Shown piece after piece: positions 49,600-59,286 of a stretch of DNA of 64,000 nt. Position 1 is the stretch's first letter. The number at the start of each line of letters is the position of its first letter. The notes under the pieces were generated by a model, which worked only from the letters and a program-made list of their open reading frames with translations, was not told where the DNA came from and searched no databases. The stretch spans positions 27,501 through 91,500 of the forward strand of contig CAJNDS010002311.1 in NCBI GenBank assembly GCA_905221605.1, read 5' to 3'. This DNA comes from Symbiodinium natans. Taxonomy: Eukaryota > Sar > Dinophyceae > Suessiales > Symbiodiniaceae. A program made the translations under genes and the position numbers.

Positions 49600-49632
49600 A
49601 TAAACCCTAAACCCTAAACCCTAAACCCTAAG
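49600..49632 (-). repeat. Short CCCTAAA block
   Basis: Four perfect units. Confidence 0.93.
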
Positions 49633-49654
49633 GGCTTTTTGGAGTTTTTAGAGT

Positions 49655-49832
49655 ATCGATATATAGGGACCTTGGGAACTCATGTAGGGGCCTGAATGGT
49701 TAGAATTAGGTTGTTGTTGGGGGGTACGGACAAAAATAATGGAAGCCCTTACAAAGACCAGTTTATTCCTGAATAAGATCCCCTTAAACCCAAAAAGGGA
49801 ACATACAAAATGTGCCAAGGTCTACCTAGAAC
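49655..49832. mobile_element. Unassigned element-like segment and family D unit
   Basis: 49655-49745 repeats a pattern seen at 22390-22505 (ATATAGGG, GGGGCCTGAAT, then G run). 49761-49832 is family D (GTTTATTCCTGAATAAGATC, CCCCTTAAACCC, CAAGGTCTACC). Confidence 0.65.
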
Positions 49833-49834
49833 CC

Positions 49835-49974
49835 CAAACCCTAAACCCTAAACCCTAAACCCTAAACCCTAAACCCTACACCCTAAACCCTAAACCCTAA
49901 ACCCCAAACCCTAAACCCTACACCCTAAACCCTAAACCCTAAACCCTAAACCTTAAACCCTAAACCCTAAACTC
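49835..49974 (-). repeat. CCCTAAA block
   Basis: About 20 units with CCCTACA and CCCCAAA variants. Confidence 0.95.
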
Positions 49975-50075
49975 CCAAGGGACAGCTGTGAAGATCAGAC
50001 TCCGGGGCCGTGGATCGGCTCTCTCTCCGGGACCTGCGTCGAGCCGCCGATGCAGTGCGGATCATCTCCTCCTGG

Positions 50076-50472
50076 GGGTTTAGGGTTTAGGGTTTAGGGT
50101 TTAGGGTTTAGGGTTTAGGGTTTAGGGTTTAGGGGTTTAGGGTTTAGGGTTTAGGGGTTTAGGGTTTAGGGTTTAGGGTTTAGGGGTTTAGGGTTTAGGG
50201 TCTAGGGTTTAGGGGTTTAGGGTTTAGGGTTTGGGGTTTAGGGTTCAGGGGTTCAGGGTTTAGGGGTTTAGGGGTTTAGGGGTTAGGGTTTAGGGGTTTA
50301 GGGGTTTAGGGTTTGGGGTTTTTAGGGGTTTAGGGGTTTGGGGTTTAGGGGTTTAGGGTTTAGGGTTTAGGGGTTTAGGGGTTTAGGGGGTTTAGGGGTT
50401 TAGGGGTTTAGGGGTTTAGGGGTTTAGGGGTTCAGGGGTTTAGGGGTTTAGGGTTTAGGGTTTCGGGTTTGG
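50076..50472 (+). repeat. TTTAGGG/TTTAGGGG array
   Basis: Canonical units at the left, interspersed 8-mers in the middle and mostly TTTAGGGG at the right; about 395 bp in total. Outward-facing with 49835-49974. Confidence 0.95.
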
Positions 50473-50484
50473 TGTTTAGGGCCC

Positions 50485-50535
50485 CCAAGCTACAGGTAGG
50501 GTTGTAAGAGGGCCCGTTAAAGTGGGTTTTGAGGA
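50485..50535. mobile_element. Family F fragment
   Basis: CAAGCTACAGGTAGGGTTGT followed by AAGAGGGCCCGTTAAAGTGGG matches 45973 onward. Confidence 0.6.
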
Positions 50536-50820
50536 GAAGACTGTCCATCATGAGTCTTGGATGAACCCGCGTCTTCGAAGCTTGCTGGGACTGGAAGCCC
50601 GCCCAACCGGAACATCGAAAGCCTGAACTTAACTGTTCTCGGAACTACTGGAAATCTCGAAAGCAGAACGACCAACTAAAAGCAAAACAACCGACAACAG
50701 GTCAAATATTATAGATGCCTCAACCCTACAACCGAAAAACCCAAACCCTAAACCGCAAACCCCAAACGCCAAACCCCCGTAACCCCAAACCTCACAAAAC
50801 CCTGCATTTCAGCTTCCAGT
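50536..50820. other. Unique segment
   Basis: No gene or element recognised; degenerate CCCAAAC units at 50725-50790. Confidence 0.5.
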
Positions 50821-50821
50821 G

Positions 50822-51016
50822 ACTTGGTAGCCCAGAAACCATATTCTAATGAGGGAACCTTTTTTGGTGTGGGTTACTGTAGAAGGGAACCCATAACGTA
50901 CAGGGTACAGCTGGGCTACGCTAAACCTTAAGCCCACCCTAAGCCCTAAACCCTAAATCCTCAACCCTAAACGCTAAACCCTACAAAAGGGTAAAGGGTA
51001 ACACTGGGCTGCCAAG
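50822..51016. mobile_element. Family C element with duplicated end around a telomeric insert
   Basis: ACTTGGTAGCCCAGAAACCA opens the element. Its right end appears twice, CAGGGTACAGCTGGGCTAC at about 50899 and GGGTAACACTGGGCTGCCAAG at about 50996. About 75 bp of CCCTAAA-like sequence (50923-50985) lies between, so the flank of the insert is duplicated. Confidence 0.82.
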
Positions 51017-51130
51017 GTGAGCGTCAAGGAGTCGGAGCTCCGATTTGCGCCGGGTCTGCGGCGATGGCTGTCCTCAAAAGCGTCGGGATGCTCGTAGTTC
51101 TTCACCCTTGAACCCTATAAACCCTAAACA

Positions 51131-51153
51131 CTGAGAGAGAGAGAGAGAGAGAG
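51131..51153. repeat. (GA)n microsatellite
   Basis: About 11 GA units. Confidence 0.92.
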
Positions 51154-51247
51154 TGTCGGAACCCGAAGCCCGAAACCCGCCCCCAACCCCAAGAGCGTTG
51201 AAAATTCAGAGAGCTACGAAACAGGCGAAGTCCACCATCTTCACGTT

Positions 51248-51380
51248 CTTAGGGTAGTTTCATGGTCGCTTAGTATGGGCCCTTGCCCTTTTTGTCCTCT
51301 ATACAACCCAAGTGGCCATACTTCAGAACCCTTTAAGGAAGCTAAGGGACAACAATAAGGGCTCATGAAACTACCCTTGG
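51248..51380. mobile_element. Family L element, best copy
   Basis: TTAGGGTAGTTTCATG and CATGAAACTACCCTTGG are inverted ends about 130 bp apart. GCTTAGTATGGGCCCTTGCC and, inverted, GACAACAATAAGGGCTC extend the pairing. Confidence 0.9.
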
Positions 51381-51538
51381 AATTTTCCTTAAGCTTTCAA
51401 AAGGTCCTAGGCCGGTATGCTCTTGGGTTCGGGTTTAAGGTGTAGGGTTTAGGGTTTAGTGTACCCATCGCGTGCAATAGTGCCAGGTGTAACGAGCATC
51501 ATCTTGATGGTGAGCGACTTGGCAGTGCATACTGCTTG

Positions 51539-51904
51539 CTAGATCCACGTCTTAGTGGACATCGGAAACATTGATTTCCGAATTTCCTGGGTAAGTTTTC
51601 TCCCAGCCTGTGTAGCTCTGGGGCAGTATGGAGCTTCCAGGGCAGTAATCACCTTCTCGATGCTATAGATTCGGTCGTAGCCAGTGGGGCCTCTCAGCAT
51701 CCGCAGGCCTTCAGAATACCTTGAGAAGATGTTCTCGTGGTCGAAACAAATCGCCACTTCATCTGGACAGACACCAAAATATCGCAACGTTTTTCTATGA
51801 CCTCTGTGCCATAGAGCTGTGTCTCGTACCCGGCAAGAACTTCCGCAAAGCAGATGTGCGGAATCGACTTGTTCTAAGTCCGCCAAAAACAACCGTCGTT
51901 GCAT
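51539..51904 (-). CDS. Hypothetical protein or gene fragment
   Basis: ATG at 51902-51904 opens a 121-residue frame. An in-frame TAG lies seven codons upstream, so this is the natural start if the frame is real. Numbered from that ATG, the protein is mixed hydrophilic with no membrane helix; VAICFDHENIFSRYSEG near the middle and KLTQEIRKSMFP near the end look protein-like. Composition is ordinary rather than repeat-derived and the region has no telomeric motif. An 86-codon frame on the other strand overlaps. No domain recognised. Confidence 0.35.
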   Translation of the reverse strand: MQRRLFLADLEQVDSAHLLCGSSCRVRDTALWHRGHRKTLRYFGVCPDEVAICFDHENIFSRYSEGLRMLRGPTGYDRIYSIEKVITALEAPYCPRATQAGRKLTQEIRKSMFPMSTKTWI

Positions 51905-52020
51905 TTTTGGTGAAGGCAACTAAGCCCATCAGGGGCTTTCAAATCCCAACTTTCCACTGGAGCCTGGGAGCCTTTACATGAAGCCCCCTACTCCACTAGC
52001 TCAGTAGCTGCCCCAGACCC

Positions 52021-52187
52021 TACTTGGAAGCTGTTTTGACTTCGGGTTTAGGGTTTAGGGTTCTGGGTTTCGGGTTCAGATCATTCAGCGACTTAGCAAG
52101 TCCACCGAGTATCCCCTAGAAACCTATTATCATCCCCATAACCCACCTTCCTAACTCTACTTACTAAGCCAAAAGGGTTTCCAAGTA
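52021..52187. mobile_element. Family M element, complete, with telomeric insert
   Basis: TACTTGGAAGCTGTTTTGAC and CCAAAAGGGTTTCCAAGTA are near-perfect inverted ends of about 20 bp. A short TTTAGGG patch (about 52043-52075) sits just inside the left end. Defines the family whose right halves occur at 10010, 11040 and 44063. Confidence 0.88.
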
Positions 52188-52204
52188 AAGCCTAAACCCC
52201 TACA

Positions 52205-52275
52205 CCCCAAAGCCCCTAAACCCTAAACCCTAAACCCTAAACCCTAAACCCCTAGACCCTAAACCCTAAACCCTG
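52205..52275 (-). repeat. CCCTAAA block
   Basis: Nine units with CCCCTAGA variant. Confidence 0.93.
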
Positions 52276-52323
52276 AACCACTAACTTTAGGTAAAGGACG
52301 AAAAGCCTTAGGATCTCGTTTTG

Positions 52324-52525
52324 GTGCTTCTATCCCATGCAAACCCTGAACCCTAAGCCCTAAATTTCCTGAACCCCAAACCCTAAACCCTATACCCTAA
52401 ACCCTAGACCCTCCCCCTGTCTTTCGTGCTTCTATCCCATGCACCCTGAACGCTAAACCCTATACCCTAAACCCTAAGCTCTAAACTTCCTGAGCCCGAA
52501 ACCCTAAACCCTAAACCCTAAACCT
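52324..52525 (-). repeat. Degenerate CCCTAAA blocks with 18 bp duplicated flank
   Basis: GTGCTTCTATCCCATGCA occurs at 52324-52341 and 52426-52443. Each copy is followed by CCCTAAA-like DNA containing AAA(T/C)TTCCTGA(A/G)CCC, so a unit of about 102 bp is tandemly duplicated. Confidence 0.9.
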
Positions 52526-52604
52526 CCCTGCGACTCCAGGGGCTTGGGCTTGAATCTGCTGGCGCTCCACCTGCCTGCAGTTCTGGGGGCTTGGGGCTTA
52601 AGTA

Positions 52605-52735
52605 AGAGTTTAGGGTTTAGGGTTTAGGGTTTAGGGGGGGGAGGGTTCTAGGGTTTAGGGTTTTTAGGGTTTTAGGGCTTTAGGGTTTCAGGGTTTTAAG
52701 GTCTAGGGTTTTAAGGTTTCGGGCTTAGGGTGGCT
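52605..52735 (+). repeat. TTTAGGG patch and TTTTAGGG-like units
   Basis: Canonical units, a G run, then GTTTTAGGG and GTTTTAAGG variants. Confidence 0.88.
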
Positions 52736-53995
52736 TGGGCTCACTACCCTGGGTTTCGGGCTTTTAGGGTCTCGGGCTTAGGACTTAGGAAAAACCGTAC
52801 GATAGAGTCCCTATATACCTAAGAAGCCCCCCAAATGCCCGCTAAGGTCCCTTGTCAGGGTCCCTCCTTTCGTTCCTTGACTTGTGGTTTCGGGTCTACG
52901 CTGGCATGATAGGGCTTCAAGGTTGAAGGGTTGGGGCTTACGACTGCGGGGTTTTCAGGGTTTCAAGGTTAGGGCTTTGAAAGGATGCAGGGTTGAGGCT
53001 TGTGAATTGACATGCGTGCAGGGCTTCATAGAGCGTTCAGGTTTGAGGGTATTCGGGGGTTTATGGTTGAGGGTCTAACAGGTTCAATGTGTCGTCCTCT
53101 CTTATACGACTCCGCTGAAGATCACACTGAGTTGGAGAAAATATTGCTGGCCCTAGCTCAAGGTCGCACCTCAACAGTGCAAGCATGATTTGAAGCGGGT
53201 GCGTCAGCAATGTACTTAAGATCTCTCGGATTTGAGAAAACTACCAGAACCCTCTTGGCTTCTCACGCCTAAACCCTAAAACGCCCTAAACGCCCCCTAA
53301 ACCCCACCCATAAAGACCCAAGCCCTAAACACCCCGACCTCTCTCCAAAACTGCCACTTGTTTTCACAATGCGCATCGTTGCCCTGGCACTGTACAGAGA
53401 AACCGGGCTACGGGCTTAGAGGGTTTGGGGTGACCAAACCCAAGGGGTTTAGGGTTTAGGGTTTAGGGTTTATGGCAAAACCTATGCGCGGGTCGGAATC
53501 AGAAAGTAGCCGGAGTCGATAGGGTTCGTTTAGTGTAGGAAGCAGAATCTGAGGCCTCGAACATTAGCTCTCAGGCTGGGTCGAACACCACACCCAAACC
53601 AACCTGAAACACCCCAAAACATGCTAAAAAACACCTTGGAACACCCTAAAACATCCCAAAACATCCTAAAACACCCCAAGACACCCCCAAACACCCCAGT
53701 CACCCTAAGCCTCAAACACCCGAAACACTATACAACACCCCAAAACACCCCAAAACAACCCCTAAAACACCCCAAAACCACCCTAAAATCCTGAACCTAC
53801 CCTAAACTGCAAACTATGCTCCCCTTAGAACCTCAACAACAAAATTATCACTTTTAAAATTCCCCCTGAATTTTTACACAAATAAGAATAGAAAATAATT
53901 CCTAAGGGGCTATAGAAAAGCTCCCCACATCACGACTTCGTCATCCTGTCGGAGGGCGGCAAAGCCGTTCCTGGTCTCTGGTCTCTTCAGGCTTC
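52736..53995. other. Unique DNA with short C/A-rich tract
   Basis: ACACCCCAAAACA-type units repeat at about 53600-53790. TTTAGGG patch at 53448-53474. 53820-53925 (CCTTAGAACCTC ... ATTCCTAAGGGGCTATAG) may be a weak fold-back similar to 62075-62115. No gene recognised. Confidence 0.5.
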
Positions 53996-53999
53996 AGGG

Positions 54000-54130
54000 A
54001 GGGTTTAGGGTTTAGGGTTTAGGGTTTAGGGTTTAGGGTTTAGGGTTTAGGGTTTAGGGTTTAGGGTTAGGGTTTATAGGGTCCAGGGTTTAGGGTTTAG
54101 GGTTTGGTGTTTAGGGTTTTGGAATTTAGG
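54000..54130 (+). repeat. TTTAGGG block
   Basis: About 15 units, the right end degenerate. Confidence 0.94.
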
Positions 54131-54307
54131 GTTTGAAGGGAATAGGATAGGATTTATGGGGTTTGTAGGGTTTAGGGGTATAGCAAGGGGGGCCTTTAGG
54201 GGTTGGGCAGGAGTTAGGGTTTAGGTTTTAGGGTTTGGTGCTAAGGGTGACGGGTTTCAAGGAGGGACCCATATGAGGTACAACCCGATCTTGGGGCCTG
54301 CTGAGGC

Positions 54308-54390
54308 CGTAGGGTTTAGGGTTTAGGGTTTAGGGTTTAGGGATTAGAGTTTAGGGTTTAGGGTTTAGGGTTTAGGGTTTAGGGTTTAGG
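54308..54390 (+). repeat. TTTAGGG block
   Basis: About 11 units with one ATTAGAG interruption. Confidence 0.94.
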
Positions 54391-54565
54391 AGTATACTGG
54401 GACTAGTGAATCCCAGAAAGCTCATGAGAGGGCCAGGATCAGGTGGCGAAAGCCTGGACCACCCAAGAACTCCCTGCAGTTTCTCGGAGGTCGGGGAAAC
54501 TTCAGGTTTTGGGTGTGTTCATGGGGGATATCTCGTGCCCCAACCGCAGTAAGGCCCTAAGCTGG

Positions 54566-54592
54566 GTGATATTATATATATATATATATATG
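54566..54592. repeat. (TA)n microsatellite in a small inverted repeat
   Basis: About 12 TA units; CCCTAAGCTGGGTGATA before and TACCACTTAGGG-type sequence after pair weakly. Confidence 0.88.
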
Positions 54593-54599
54593 TAGAAAA

Positions 54600-55637
54600 T
54601 ACCACTTAGGGTATCACCGCCCTTATCTAGAGTCGTTGTAGCGATCTTCAAGAAGCTTAGGTACATGCATCGAAAAGTGCTTCCCGACCAGTGACCGCAA
54701 CACCCAAACCCAAAGCCACAAACTTGAAACCCGAACTTTCTTTACGGGAACCGAACCCCTACAAAGGATGATGACAAAAGGGCGCTTCTGAGCCTCATAT
54801 GCCCTGAGCCCCCGCAGCCTGGTTTAGGGTTGAGGGTGGAGGGTTTAGGAGTAGGCAAGTATAAGTAAGCCATCAACAACCTAAAGCCAAAAACCCTGAA
54901 AACTTCAAGACACCGAAGCCCTAAACAGACCTTGAACCCCGACTCCCATCAGCGGGTTTAGGGTTTAGGGTTTGGGGTTAAACCTAGGCAAAAGATCGCG
55001 GTTGCGGCGATGTCGACGATGTCGTAAAGCTCAATGCTCCTGATGCTCGGAAACGCCCTGGTGCTTGTAAGGTCTGTCTGACCAAATGGTTTGGGTTTCG
55101 GGCTTTCGTTCACGTGGTTTAGGGTTTAGGGTTTAGGGTTTGTTGCGCGGTGGTGGCTTTGGCTGTTAAGGGACGGATTTTGGGCTCCGCCTGCCGGTTG
55201 CATCCGTTGGGCTGGCCTCACTGTGTGAAGGCTTAAATATGCTTCAGGGCTCAGGTCCTTTTGCTAGTTGCAGCGCCATGAACTTTGGCTTTGCAGAAAA
55301 TTTTGTTTTTGAGGCAGGACGGTGCAGGCATCACACAGCTTTAACACCGCTGGCTTAAGGATGTTTGCATTCTTTGCCTTCTCCCGCTGCTCTCGATTAC
55401 TGCTCCACTTCTGCGAAGCATTTGTGAGTGCACACTAGACAGCGGTTGAGCACTTTTGCATGCTTTAATTAGGGTGCGTACTTCCTCTAACCAACTGCAA
55501 ATGGGAAATGGGGTTTAGGGTTTAGGGTTTAGGGTTTTGTGGGAGAGTTGGACTGTTTGGGTGTTTGTGATGAACTGGATACACACTGACCTCTCCAAGA
55601 GCCAGGGCAGGACGCTTGAGTGTCTAGGGTGGGCCTA
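54600..55637. other. Unique DNA, the longest stretch with few repeats
   Basis: Short TTTAGGG patches at 54955-54975, 55117-55140 and 55510-55536. 55140-55500 has none and looks like ordinary single-copy DNA, but no open frame of note. Confidence 0.55.
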
Positions 55638-55730
55638 AAACCCTCTGAAAAATTATTCCTGAACATGATCCTCTTAAACGCAATAAGGGAAAATCTAAAT
55701 ATGTCCCTTAAAAGGGCCTACCGAGTTGTT
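55638..55730. mobile_element. Family D unit, full consensus
   Basis: CCCTCTGAAAAATTATTCCT, GAACATGATCCTCTTAAACG, AATAAGGGAAAAT, ATGTCCC and GGGCCTACCGAG in order. Confidence 0.82.
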
Positions 55731-55998
55731 GCAGAGAGAAGGTTAAGTTCTAATATTGAAACCAAAACAAGGCCAAGCCAAGTGGGGGGTATACGTCTTC
55801 TCATTCAGCCAGTGCATGCTTGACTTTGGATAGTGCTTCAGTGGTGCTCCATACTTGTAACCTACGTTTAACAGCCTATGTGCACTTCCCAACATAGGGA
55901 ACCCCTTCTGTGAAACCCCGAAAAGGGTACCTTTTTTGGGGAACGCCCGCTCCACCCCCCCCCCCCCCCCCCGGTCCCCCTGTTTCATATTCCACAAG
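55731..55998. other. Unique segment with poly-C run
   Basis: Uninterrupted C run at about 55957-55972. Frame 55743-56018 (-) is unrecognised. Confidence 0.5.
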
Positions 55999-55999
55999 C

Positions 56000-56075
56000 C
56001 CCAAACCCTAAACCCCAAACCCTAAACCCTAAAACCTAATCCCTAATAAACCCTAAACCCGAAACCCTAAAACAA
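56000..56075 (-). repeat. CCCTAAA block
   Basis: CCCTAAA, CCCCAAA and CCCTAATAAA units. Confidence 0.9.
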
Positions 56076-56164
56076 AACAGTGTACAGTAGAGCTTCACTT
56101 TGCTGGTAGAACCGCCGGCGCTCGCATGGCCCCACGAGACCTGGGCCAGCCGGTGTAGGGTCCT

Positions 56165-56240
56165 TATAATATGGGTTTGGGGTTTAGTGTTTGGGGTTTA
56201 GGGTTTAGGGCTTAGGGTTTGGGGTTTGGGGTTTAGGGTC
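56165..56240 (+). repeat. TTTAGGG/TTTGGGG block
   Basis: GGGTTTGGGGTTTAG units. Confidence 0.85.
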
Positions 56241-56401
56241 TCTAAAGTAGGGTCCCTTTTGGGGTCCTTCTTGTTTTTCAGGGCGCTGTGCTACATCCAA
56301 AAAGGAGCCCTAATTCAGAGAACTACAAAGAAAGCCCCACACGACTTCACTCAACCATCCATACACCCTAAACGCAATGAAGGCGAAAAGGCATGCATCA
56401 A

Positions 56402-56475
56402 CCCTAGACCCTAGACCCTAAACCCTAAACCCTAAACCCCTAAACCCTAGACCCTAAACCCTAGACCCCAAACCT
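56402..56475 (-). repeat. CCCTAAA/CCCTAGA block
   Basis: Canonical units alternating with CCCTAGA. Confidence 0.92.
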
Positions 56476-56482
56476 AATTATA

Positions 56483-56608
56483 GTGTTCTCAGGGAAGGGG
56501 GGTTCAAGGCAAGGTTCCCTCATACTCCCCCCACTCCCTAAGGCTCCCTAAGCTTTTCTCAGGTTCCCCAGGTACCTACCCCCCATGAATCCCCCTCCCT
56601 TAAGACCG
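56483..56608. mobile_element. Family E element
   Basis: GGGAAGGGGGGTTCAAGG and CCATGAATCCCCCTCCCTTA are inverted ends; CTCCCTAAGGCTCCCTAAGC centre as in 20065-20202. Confidence 0.85.
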
Positions 56609-56617
56609 CCATACCCT

Positions 56618-56655
56618 GGTTTAGGGTTTAGGGTTTAGGGTTTAGGGTTTAGGGT

Positions 56656-56694
<39 letters not shown>

Positions 56695-56712
56695 GGTTTA
56701 GGGTTTAGGGTA
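56618..56712 (+). repeat. TTTAGGG block with GGGTTGA core
   Basis: Canonical TTTAGGG at both ends and six successive GGGTTGA units in the middle (about 56655-56697): a local variant expansion inside a canonical array. Confidence 0.94.
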
Positions 56713-56832
56713 AAGACAACCCTAAGCCTGTAGGGTCTGGGCTTTCGGGCCGCAGCTTGGATAGGGCTCAGATTCTGAGGATTTTGGGGGGCGGTTGGGG
56801 GGGGGGGGGGGGATTCTCCAAATTATGGCCCC
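56713..56832. other. Unique piece with poly-G run
   Basis: G run of about 14 at 56799-56812. Confidence 0.7.
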
Positions 56833-56905
56833 CTTTAGGGTTTAGGGTTTAGGGTTTAGGGTTTAGAGTTTAGGGTTTAGGGTTTAGGGTTTGGGGTTCA
56901 GGTTC
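56833..56905 (+). repeat. TTTAGGG block
   Basis: About ten units, one TTTAGAG. Confidence 0.94.
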
Positions 56906-56987
56906 CGGGTATGTGTTTCAGACTCCGTGCGGGCCCGCAGGCAGGCTGCAAGTCGCAGATACTTCATAAACAAGGGATGCCAAGTAG

Positions 56988-57092
56988 GGCTCCCCTTACT
57001 GCACGAATGGAGTCCGAGCCCACATAGGAAGACACATAGAAAAATCCAACTAAGGGCCCTTATAGCCCTACTTGCAGCTAGGCCCCTACTTT
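56988..57092. mobile_element. Family F element
   Basis: CCAAGTAGGGCTCCCCTTAC and AGCTAGGCCCCTACTTTC pair loosely; AAGGGCCCTTATAGCCCTAC is the shared interior motif. Confidence 0.7.
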
Positions 57093-57257
57093 CACAAACA
57101 CCGAGGTCAGAAGCCTGTTCATGAAGAAATGCTTTGGGAAAAGCTGAACCCAAAAGGGGCTAAGCATCTAGGGGATTATAGTAGCATAGGGTGCGCAATG
57201 GCTGATTTGGTCTGCGAGGTGATCCACCCTGTACAACTCACAACCTCAACCCTGAGG

Positions 57258-57325
57258 TCCTAAACCCTAAACCCTAAACCCTAAACCCTAAACCCTAAAC
57301 CCTAAACCCTAGACCCTAAACCCTA
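57258..57325 (-). repeat. CCCTAAA block
   Basis: About nine units with CCCTAGA. Confidence 0.94.
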
Positions 57326-57403
57326 GAGCCCTGAAGCCCTTAAGGCCCCAACCGGCAAGTCCCACAAACTCCCAAACCCTTATAAGGCCCAGAGCCCCTA
57401 GAG

Positions 57404-57500
57404 CCCTAAACCCTAAACCCTAAACCCTAAACCCTAAACCCTAAACCCTAAACCCTAAACCCTAAACCCTAATCCCTAAACCCTAAACCCTAAACCCCTC
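57404..57500 (-). repeat. CCCTAAA block
   Basis: About 13 units with one CCCTAAT. Confidence 0.95.
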
Positions 57501-57584
57501 AAGGGCTCGAACCCCAAACACCCTAAATCTTCACACGCGAAAGCCCACAACAGAAACCTCTGCACCCAAGCCCTGCCCTAAGCC

Positions 57585-57813
57585 CGAAGCCCGAAGCCCC
57601 AAGCCCCAAGCCCTAAGCCCGAAGCCGTAAGCCCTAAGCCCTAAGCCTTAAGCCCTAAACCCTAAACCCCAAAAACCCTAAACCCTAAACCCTAAACACC
57701 AAAACCCTAAACCCTAAACCCTAAACCCTAACCCTAAACCCTAAACCCTAAACCCTAAACCCTAAACCCTAAACCCTAAACCCTAAACCCTAAACCCTAA
57801 ACCCTAAACCCTA
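57585..57813 (-). repeat. AAGCCC-type units then long CCCTAAA block
   Basis: CCCGAAG, CCCCAAG and CCCTAAG at 57585-57655, then canonical CCCTAAA to 57813 with a few variants. Confidence 0.95.
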
Positions 57814-58032
57814 CCAACAACGGAGAGGCGCCACGGAGCCATTGGAGCAGAGTGCCGTGAAGGCATAGCGCGACGCGTAGAGGTGCTGCACCTTTCTCTC
57901 TTGTTGTGGCTTTGGGGTTTAGGGCCCATGTAGGGTTTAGGGCCCATTGTAGGGTTGAGGGTTTAGGGTTTAGGGTTTAGGGTTTAGGGTTTAGGGTTTA
58001 GGGTTTAGGGTTTAGGGTTTAGGGTTTAGGGT
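57814..58032. repeat. Unique 140 bp piece and TTTAGGG block
   Basis: With 57660-57813 it makes another CCCTAAA/unique/TTTAGGG cassette. GTAGGGTTTAGGGCCCAT is duplicated in part at 57929 and 57947 just before the block (57955-58032). Confidence 0.9.
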
Positions 58033-58060
58033 GACTTTGGGGTTTACTGGGTTGGCCTTT

Positions 58061-58136
58061 AAACCCTCTGAAACATACCTATATATAGCAGGGTCCCTTA
58101 TAATTAAACTCAAATAATGAAAATATGAAATGTCCC
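58061..58136. mobile_element. Family D-like unit, decayed
   Basis: AAACCCTCTGAAACATACCT at the left and AAATGTCCCAA at the right match; the interior is AT-rich and unlike the family. Confidence 0.45.
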
Positions 58137-58342
58137 AAACACCAACGTAGTTTTAGGGCTCAGGTGAGGCGTGTAGGGCTCATGCAGGGTTGAGGTAGGG
58201 TTTAGGAGTTCATTCCCTTTTTCCTTGTCCAAGCTCGGTGCCGCAACAAGCCCCCCCAACCCCCCCACCCCGCCCTCCCCCCCCAAAAAAGAAAACCAAA
58301 ACCCGCCAACCCCCCGCCCCTCAAAGACCAAAAAGTCAAAAC

Positions 58343-58440
58343 TTTCGGTCAAAACGTTTCGTTCAAAACGTTTCGTTCAAAACTTTCGGTCAAAACTGTT
58401 GGTTAAAACGTTTCTTTCGAAACTTCCGGTCAAAACGTTT
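58343..58440. repeat. Minisatellite, unit about 16-17 bp (GTTCAAAACGTTTC type)
   Basis: Six copies of TCAAAAC(G/T)TT(T/G)(C/G)G(T/G). Inverse orientation to the related array at 9065-9141, 49 kb away. Followed directly by TTTAGGG. Confidence 0.88.
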
Positions 58441-58550
58441 AGGGTTTAGGGGTTTAGGGGTTTAAGGGTTTAGGGTTTAGGGGTGTAGGGTTCAGGGGTT
58501 TAGGGTTTATGGGTTTAGGGGTGTAGGGTTGAGGGGTTTTAGGGCTCGAG
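58438..58550 (+). repeat. TTTAGGGG/TGTAGGG block
   Basis: Mixed 7- and 8-mers. Confidence 0.88.
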
Positions 58551-58806
58551 GGTCGGCGAGAATCTGCAGACGCCTCGTCTTCAGGAGACTCCCCATTCTT
58601 CTCCGCAACAAGTCTGACATCGTCATGATCGGGAGGAAGCAGGGACGCATAGTAAGGTCTCTGCCGAGGTAGTCTCGCGTGATGTCCTCGTTACTGATGA
58701 TCGGCTGCAGCAAGGTGTCACAGTAGATCAGATATGTTTTTCCTTGGCACGCTGGACACCACTGCTCTTGACCAGGATGCAGCGGCCCGTGTCTGGTTTT
58801 GGGGGT
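58551..58806 (-). CDS. Possible exon fragment with a CxxC motif
   Basis: A minus-strand frame is open from just after a TAG at 58807-58809 down into the telomeric block at 58550, about 85 codons before repeat sequence takes over. It has no early ATG. It contains QWCPACQGKTYLIYCD near its start, a CxxC pair with a third cysteine, then ISNEDITRDYLGRD and an arginine-rich part (LLRRRMGSLLKTRR). It reads like real protein, perhaps zinc- or redox-related, but I cannot name a family. It would need flanking exons; a separate same-strand frame at 58915-59100 could be one. Confidence 0.3.
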
Positions 58807-59286
58807 CTAGAGGTGTCGGGGTGTAAGGGTTTAAGGTTTAGGGTTTGGGGGTTTAGGGTTTAGTTTGGGCTTTAAGGGATTATGGTTTCAAATCGCCGTT
58901 CCTGGTGGGTGTATTCAGGCTTCCTTATAACTATAGGTGGGCGTATCTATTGGGTGTTCTGTAGGGGATGCCATTCGCATAACCTTACTTGATATCTTTC
59001 TGGTGGCAGCTACCACAACGAAGTCATAGTGCCCCCTCCCTCCACCTGCTCTCAAAAACGACGATGCTGTTTCTACTATGGGAACTGTCCCAAAAAACAC
59101 TTAAACAGGTTAGGTGTACTGAAAAGTGATCCGATATATCCACTCTAAGGTACGGATAAATGCCCTAGGTGTGCTTATGCCCTCCCCTATAGACCCTAAA
59201 CCCTAGATGGGGGTGTTACAAAAAAAGGGAACCTTAATATAGACCCCGAAATAGTGGGATTCCTTTATAAGGATCCCAATACGGTA
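58807..59286. other. Unique DNA
   Basis: Degenerate TTTAGGG at 58825-58865. Same-strand frame 58915-59100 (-, GTG start) is unrecognised. GGGATTCCTTTATAAGGATCCC at 59257-59278 contains a small palindrome. Confidence 0.45.
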
